From NCBI GenBank assembly GCA_002483285.1, contig DLHP01000013.1:1-7724 (forward strand): a stretch of 7,724 nt of DNA, written 5' to 3'. The notes under the pieces are model-generated. The model saw nothing but the letters and a program-made list of their open reading frames with translations, did no database searches and was not told the origin of the DNA. Of the stretch, positions 5,632-7,724 are shown piece by piece. Source of the stretch: Flavobacterium sp. UBA7665. GTDB taxonomy: Bacteria > Bacteroidota > Bacteroidia > Flavobacteriales > Flavobacteriaceae. The number at the start of each line of letters is the position of its first letter. The stretch's first letter is position 1. Position numbers and translations under genes: made by a program.

Positions 5632-6717
5632 ATGTTAACAATAATAGACCGCTACCTCCTCAAACGCTACCTCGCCACATTCTCGGTGATGCTGTTGCTT
5701 TTCATCCCGATTGGGATTGTTATCGACGTGTCTGAAAAGGTCAACAAAATGATTGAGAATAAGGTGCCGTTTGACAAGATTGCCATTTATTACTACGACT
5801 TTGTAATTTATTTCGCAAACCTGCTGTTCCCGATCATGTTGTTTTTGTCGGTGATCTGGTTTACGTCTAAACTCGCCAACAATACCGAGATTATTGCCAT
5901 TTTGAGTTCGGGGATTTCGTTTACGCGGTTCCTGCGGCCTTACATCATTGGTGCGACCATAGTTTCACTTTTTTCGTTGCTCATGGGATTTTACCTCGTG
6001 CCCAAAGCGAGTGAAGGTTTTAAGAATTTCCGCTACAATTACCTGATTGGGAACGGGCAGGAGGAGATGCGCGACAACTCCGACGTGTTTCGCCAGATCA
6101 GTGATGACGAATACATTTTCGTGAGCAACTTCAACACGGTCTCTAAAATGGCGTTCAACTTTTCTTTAGAGAAATTCAAGGGCGACCAACTCCAGTACAA
6201 AATCACTGCCGCGCGCATCCGATACAATGCCAAAGACAGTACTTATACCATGTTTGATTATGTCAAGCGCACCGTGGGCCCGGTAGACGATAAGATTGAA
6301 CGCGCCGAGAAACGCGTAGCCCATTTCAACTTTGAGCTCGAAGACCTTACACCAACCGTTTATGTAGCCGAAACGCTCAATTATGGAGAACTGCTTGACT
6401 TTATAGACCGCGAGCGAAAACGCGGCAACGCCAATATCAATACGTATTTGGTGGTGTTGTATAAAAAGTACAGCATTCCGGTTTCGGCCTTTATCCTCAC
6501 GATTATTGCCGTGGCGGTTTCGTCTATGAAGCGCCGTGGCGGTATGGGAATGAACCTCGCGATTGGGATTTTGCTCGCTTTCTCGTTTGTATTCTTCGAC
6601 AAAATTTTTGGAGTAATGGCAGAGAAATCGGCGATTCCGCCAATTGTCGCCGTTTGGATTCCCAATACGGCCTTCGGCATCCTGGCCATTTACCTGCTAA
6701 GAAATGCCAAGCGATAA
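5632..6717 (+). CDS. LptF/LptG-family lipopolysaccharide export permease (YjgP/YjgQ)
   Basis: A 361-residue inner-membrane protein with the LptF/LptG layout. Three N-terminal helices (about 12-34, 53-78, 101-122) are followed by a periplasmic domain of about 145 residues (125-270, expected beta-jellyroll) and three C-terminal helices (about 277-296, 304-323, 333-355). The N-terminal I-D-R-Y-L-L-K-R-Y-L, the S-K-L-A-N-N-T-E-I-I-A-I-L-S-S-G-I-S coupling-helix region (79-96) and S-S-M-K-R-R-G-G-M-G (297-306) fit the family. Such proteins pair with a second permease and the LptB ATPase to extract lipopolysaccharide from the inner membrane and pass it to the periplasmic bridge; no partner gene lies in this window. 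I cannot tell LptF from LptG by sequence alone. The start ATG is the only one possible, since the heptamer array just upstream has stops in all frames. Its end overlaps the next gene by 14 bp. Confidence 0.93.
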   Translation: MLTIIDRYLLKRYLATFSVMLLLFIPIGIVIDVSEKVNKMIENKVPFDKIAIYYYDFVIYFANLLFPIMLFLSVIWFTSKLANNTEIIAILSSGISFTRFLRPYIIGATIVSLFSLLMGFYLVPKASEGFKNFRYNYLIGNGQEEMRDNSDVFRQISDDEYIFVSNFNTVSKMAFNFSLEKFKGDQLQYKITAARIRYNAKDSTYTMFDYVKRTVGPVDDKIERAEKRVAHFNFELEDLTPTVYVAETLNYGELLDFIDRERKRGNANINTYLVVLYKKYSIPVSAFILTIIAVAVSSMKRRGGMGMNLAIGILLAFSFVFFDKIFGVMAEKSAIPPIVAVWIPNTAFGILAIYLLRNAKR

Positions 6718-7591
6718 CAATCTCAAAAGCTACCTCAATCTCCACCTGATTGTTTTCATTTGGGGATTCACGGCGGTTTTGGGTGAACTCATCAGCATCC
6801 GCGATGCGTCACTGGTTTGGTATCGCATGCTGCTTGCCGGTATTTTTCTGTTGGTTTATCTCTTGGTGACCAAAAGGAAATTCCTGTTGCCTGCCAAAGC
6901 CACGTTTCAACTCGTTTTTGTGGGATTGCTCATTGCCATCCATTGGATTTTCTTCTTTCGCGCTATTGACATCTCGAATGTATCGGTCACTTTGGCGATG
7001 TTTTCTACCGGTGCTTTTTTTGCCTCAATCCTCGAACCCATATTCTACAACCGCAAAATGCTGTGGTATGAAATCCTATTCGGGCTCATCATTATCGCTT
7101 GTTTGTGCGTCATTATGAACGTTGAGGTCAAGTACCTCGAAGGCATGGTCTGCGCGTTGTTTTCTGTTTTTGTGGGTGTGGTTTTCACTATTTTCAACGG
7201 CAAGCTTACCAACCAGCACGACGCCACGGTCATTAGTTTGTACGAGTTTTTTGCCGGGTTTTTCTTCGTGTCGCTGTACCTGCTTTACGATGGCCGGTTC
7301 AGCGCCGGATTTTTTGAAATCTCGGGCAAAGACTGGATGTATCTTTTTATCCTGTCGTCGGTTTGTACGGCGTATGCGTTTACTGCTTCGGTAGGTGTGA
7401 TGCGAAAATTGTCACCGTATACGGTCATGCTCACCACGAATCTTGAACCGGTTTACGGGATTTTCCTCGCGTATTTTATCATTGGCGACAGTGAGCAGAT
7501 GAGTGTGCCGTTTTATGTGGTTTCTGTGGTGATTTTGGCGACGGTGATTGCGAATGGGGTAGTGAAGCAGTATTATTCGAGGAATAATTAG
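6704..7591 (+). CDS. EamA/DMT-family transporter
   Basis: A 295-residue, very hydrophobic protein with about ten membrane helices arranged as two five-helix EamA repeats (about 10-139 and 145-288). Family signs include the N-terminal L-I-V-F-I-W-G-F-T-A-V-L-G motif, W-Y-R-M-L-L-A-G (39-46), the helix-4 region with S-V-T-L-A-M-F-S-T-G-A-F-F-A (94-107) and, in the second repeat, S-P-Y-T-V-M-L-T-T-N-L-E-P-V-Y-G (237-252), where the L-E-P-V pattern is typical. It sits in the inner membrane and exports or imports a small metabolite; the substrate cannot be predicted. The start codon lies inside the last codons of the upstream permease gene (14-bp overlap, different frame), suggesting translational coupling and a shared mRNA. 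No terminator with a U-tract is visible after its TAG stop. Confidence 0.93.
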   Translation: MPSDNNLKSYLNLHLIVFIWGFTAVLGELISIRDASLVWYRMLLAGIFLLVYLLVTKRKFLLPAKATFQLVFVGLLIAIHWIFFFRAIDISNVSVTLAMFSTGAFFASILEPIFYNRKMLWYEILFGLIIIACLCVIMNVEVKYLEGMVCALFSVFVGVVFTIFNGKLTNQHDATVISLYEFFAGFFFVSLYLLYDGRFSAGFFEISGKDWMYLFILSSVCTAYAFTASVGVMRKLSPYTVMLTTNLEPVYGIFLAYFIIGDSEQMSVPFYVVSVVILATVIANGVVKQYYSRNN

Positions 7592-7684
7592 GAGCTGTTT
7601 CCCGCTATCCACTGCAATCTTTTTGTCTCGTGCCTCGACAAAAAGGATTTTCGTTACTATCGGGGCTATCGCTGCCGCGAGGGC
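7592..7684 (+). repeat. Dispersed hairpin repeat, right copy
   Basis: Starting immediately after the EamA gene stop. CTTTTTGTC (7619-7627) pairs perfectly with GACAAAAAG (7637-7645) around a 9-nt loop. One unpaired G at 7646 is followed by further AAT/ATT pairing (7616-7618 with 7647-7649). ATCGGGGCTAT and GCTGCCGC follow at 7659-7678, matching the reverse complement of 1-23. The same stem-and-bulge plan is found at 89-125 (minus) and 4129-4160 (plus). It may end the transcript of the EamA gene, but no U-tract supports that. Confidence 0.7.
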
Positions 7685-7710
7685 CTACTTTTGCCTCGCC
7701 GCAAAAGTAG
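7685..7710. repeat. Perfect 10-bp hairpin next to the right repeat
   Basis: CTACTTTTGC (7685-7694) and GCAAAAGTAG (7701-7710) are exact reverse complements with a 6-nt loop CTCGCC. It follows the right copy of the dispersed repeat directly and may be part of a longer element cut off by the window end. No T-run follows on either strand, so a terminator role is doubtful. Positions 7711-7724 show nothing else. Confidence 0.65.
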
Positions 7711-7724
7711 CAAAAAGGCGGTCG

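Noticed and set aside
7616..7710. Terminator for the EamA gene
   Set aside because: Two strong hairpins are present, but neither is followed by a T-run on the plus strand, and both fit the repeat family better. Termination there remains possible but unsupported.
1..7724. tRNA or rRNA genes
   Set aside because: No cloverleaf with a T-loop-like GTTCGAAT pattern and no conserved rRNA segment was recognised in the intergenic stretches by eye.

Overview
The window looks like chromosomal DNA of a member of the Flavobacteriaceae (Bacteroidota), probably Flavobacterium or a close relative with a GC content that is moderate rather than very low. Three observations support this. One gene ends in a type IX secretion (Por) C-terminal sorting domain, which is a Bacteroidota hallmark. 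Two genes are preceded by perfect matches to the Bacteroidota -7 promoter element TAnnTTTG, with no Shine-Dalgarno sequence. The intergenic DNA carries GC-rich hairpin repeats of a style I associate with flavobacterial genomes (from memory, not searched).

Layout. Positions 1-236 hold pieces of a dispersed hairpin repeat and then a strong minus-strand terminator. Positions 237-2660 (minus) encode a secreted 807-residue repeat protein with a T9SS tail. Positions 2876-4036 (minus) encode a seven-helix membrane protein fused to an AraC-type DNA-binding domain. Positions 4037-4406 are a 370-bp intergenic region between divergent genes. It is filled by a 241-bp element bounded by perfect 22-bp inverted repeats and flanked by the two outward-facing promoters. 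Rightward there follow tgt (4407-5537), an LptF/LptG-type lipopolysaccharide-export permease (5632-6717) and an EamA/DMT-family transporter (6704-7591, overlapping the permease by 14 bp). No terminator is visible between these three, so they may form one transcription unit. The window ends (7592-7724) in another copy of the hairpin repeat.

How the genes relate. tgt acts in queuosine modification of tRNA, the permease in outer-membrane lipopolysaccharide export, and the EamA protein in transport of an unknown small molecule. They are housekeeping or envelope functions linked by position rather than by an obvious shared pathway. The AraC-type membrane protein could sense something at the inner membrane and control nearby genes, possibly the secreted repeat protein downstream of it, but the sequence does not prove a target.

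The most notable points are these. The Tgt protein has lost the three zinc-binding cysteines of its family while keeping the zinc-site histidine and the catalytic aspartates. Three intergenic hairpins share the same stem and the same bulged G. A 7-bp tandem repeat lies directly before the permease start and puts stop codons in all three frames. I see no complete new defence or mobile system here; most of the window is ordinary chromosome.
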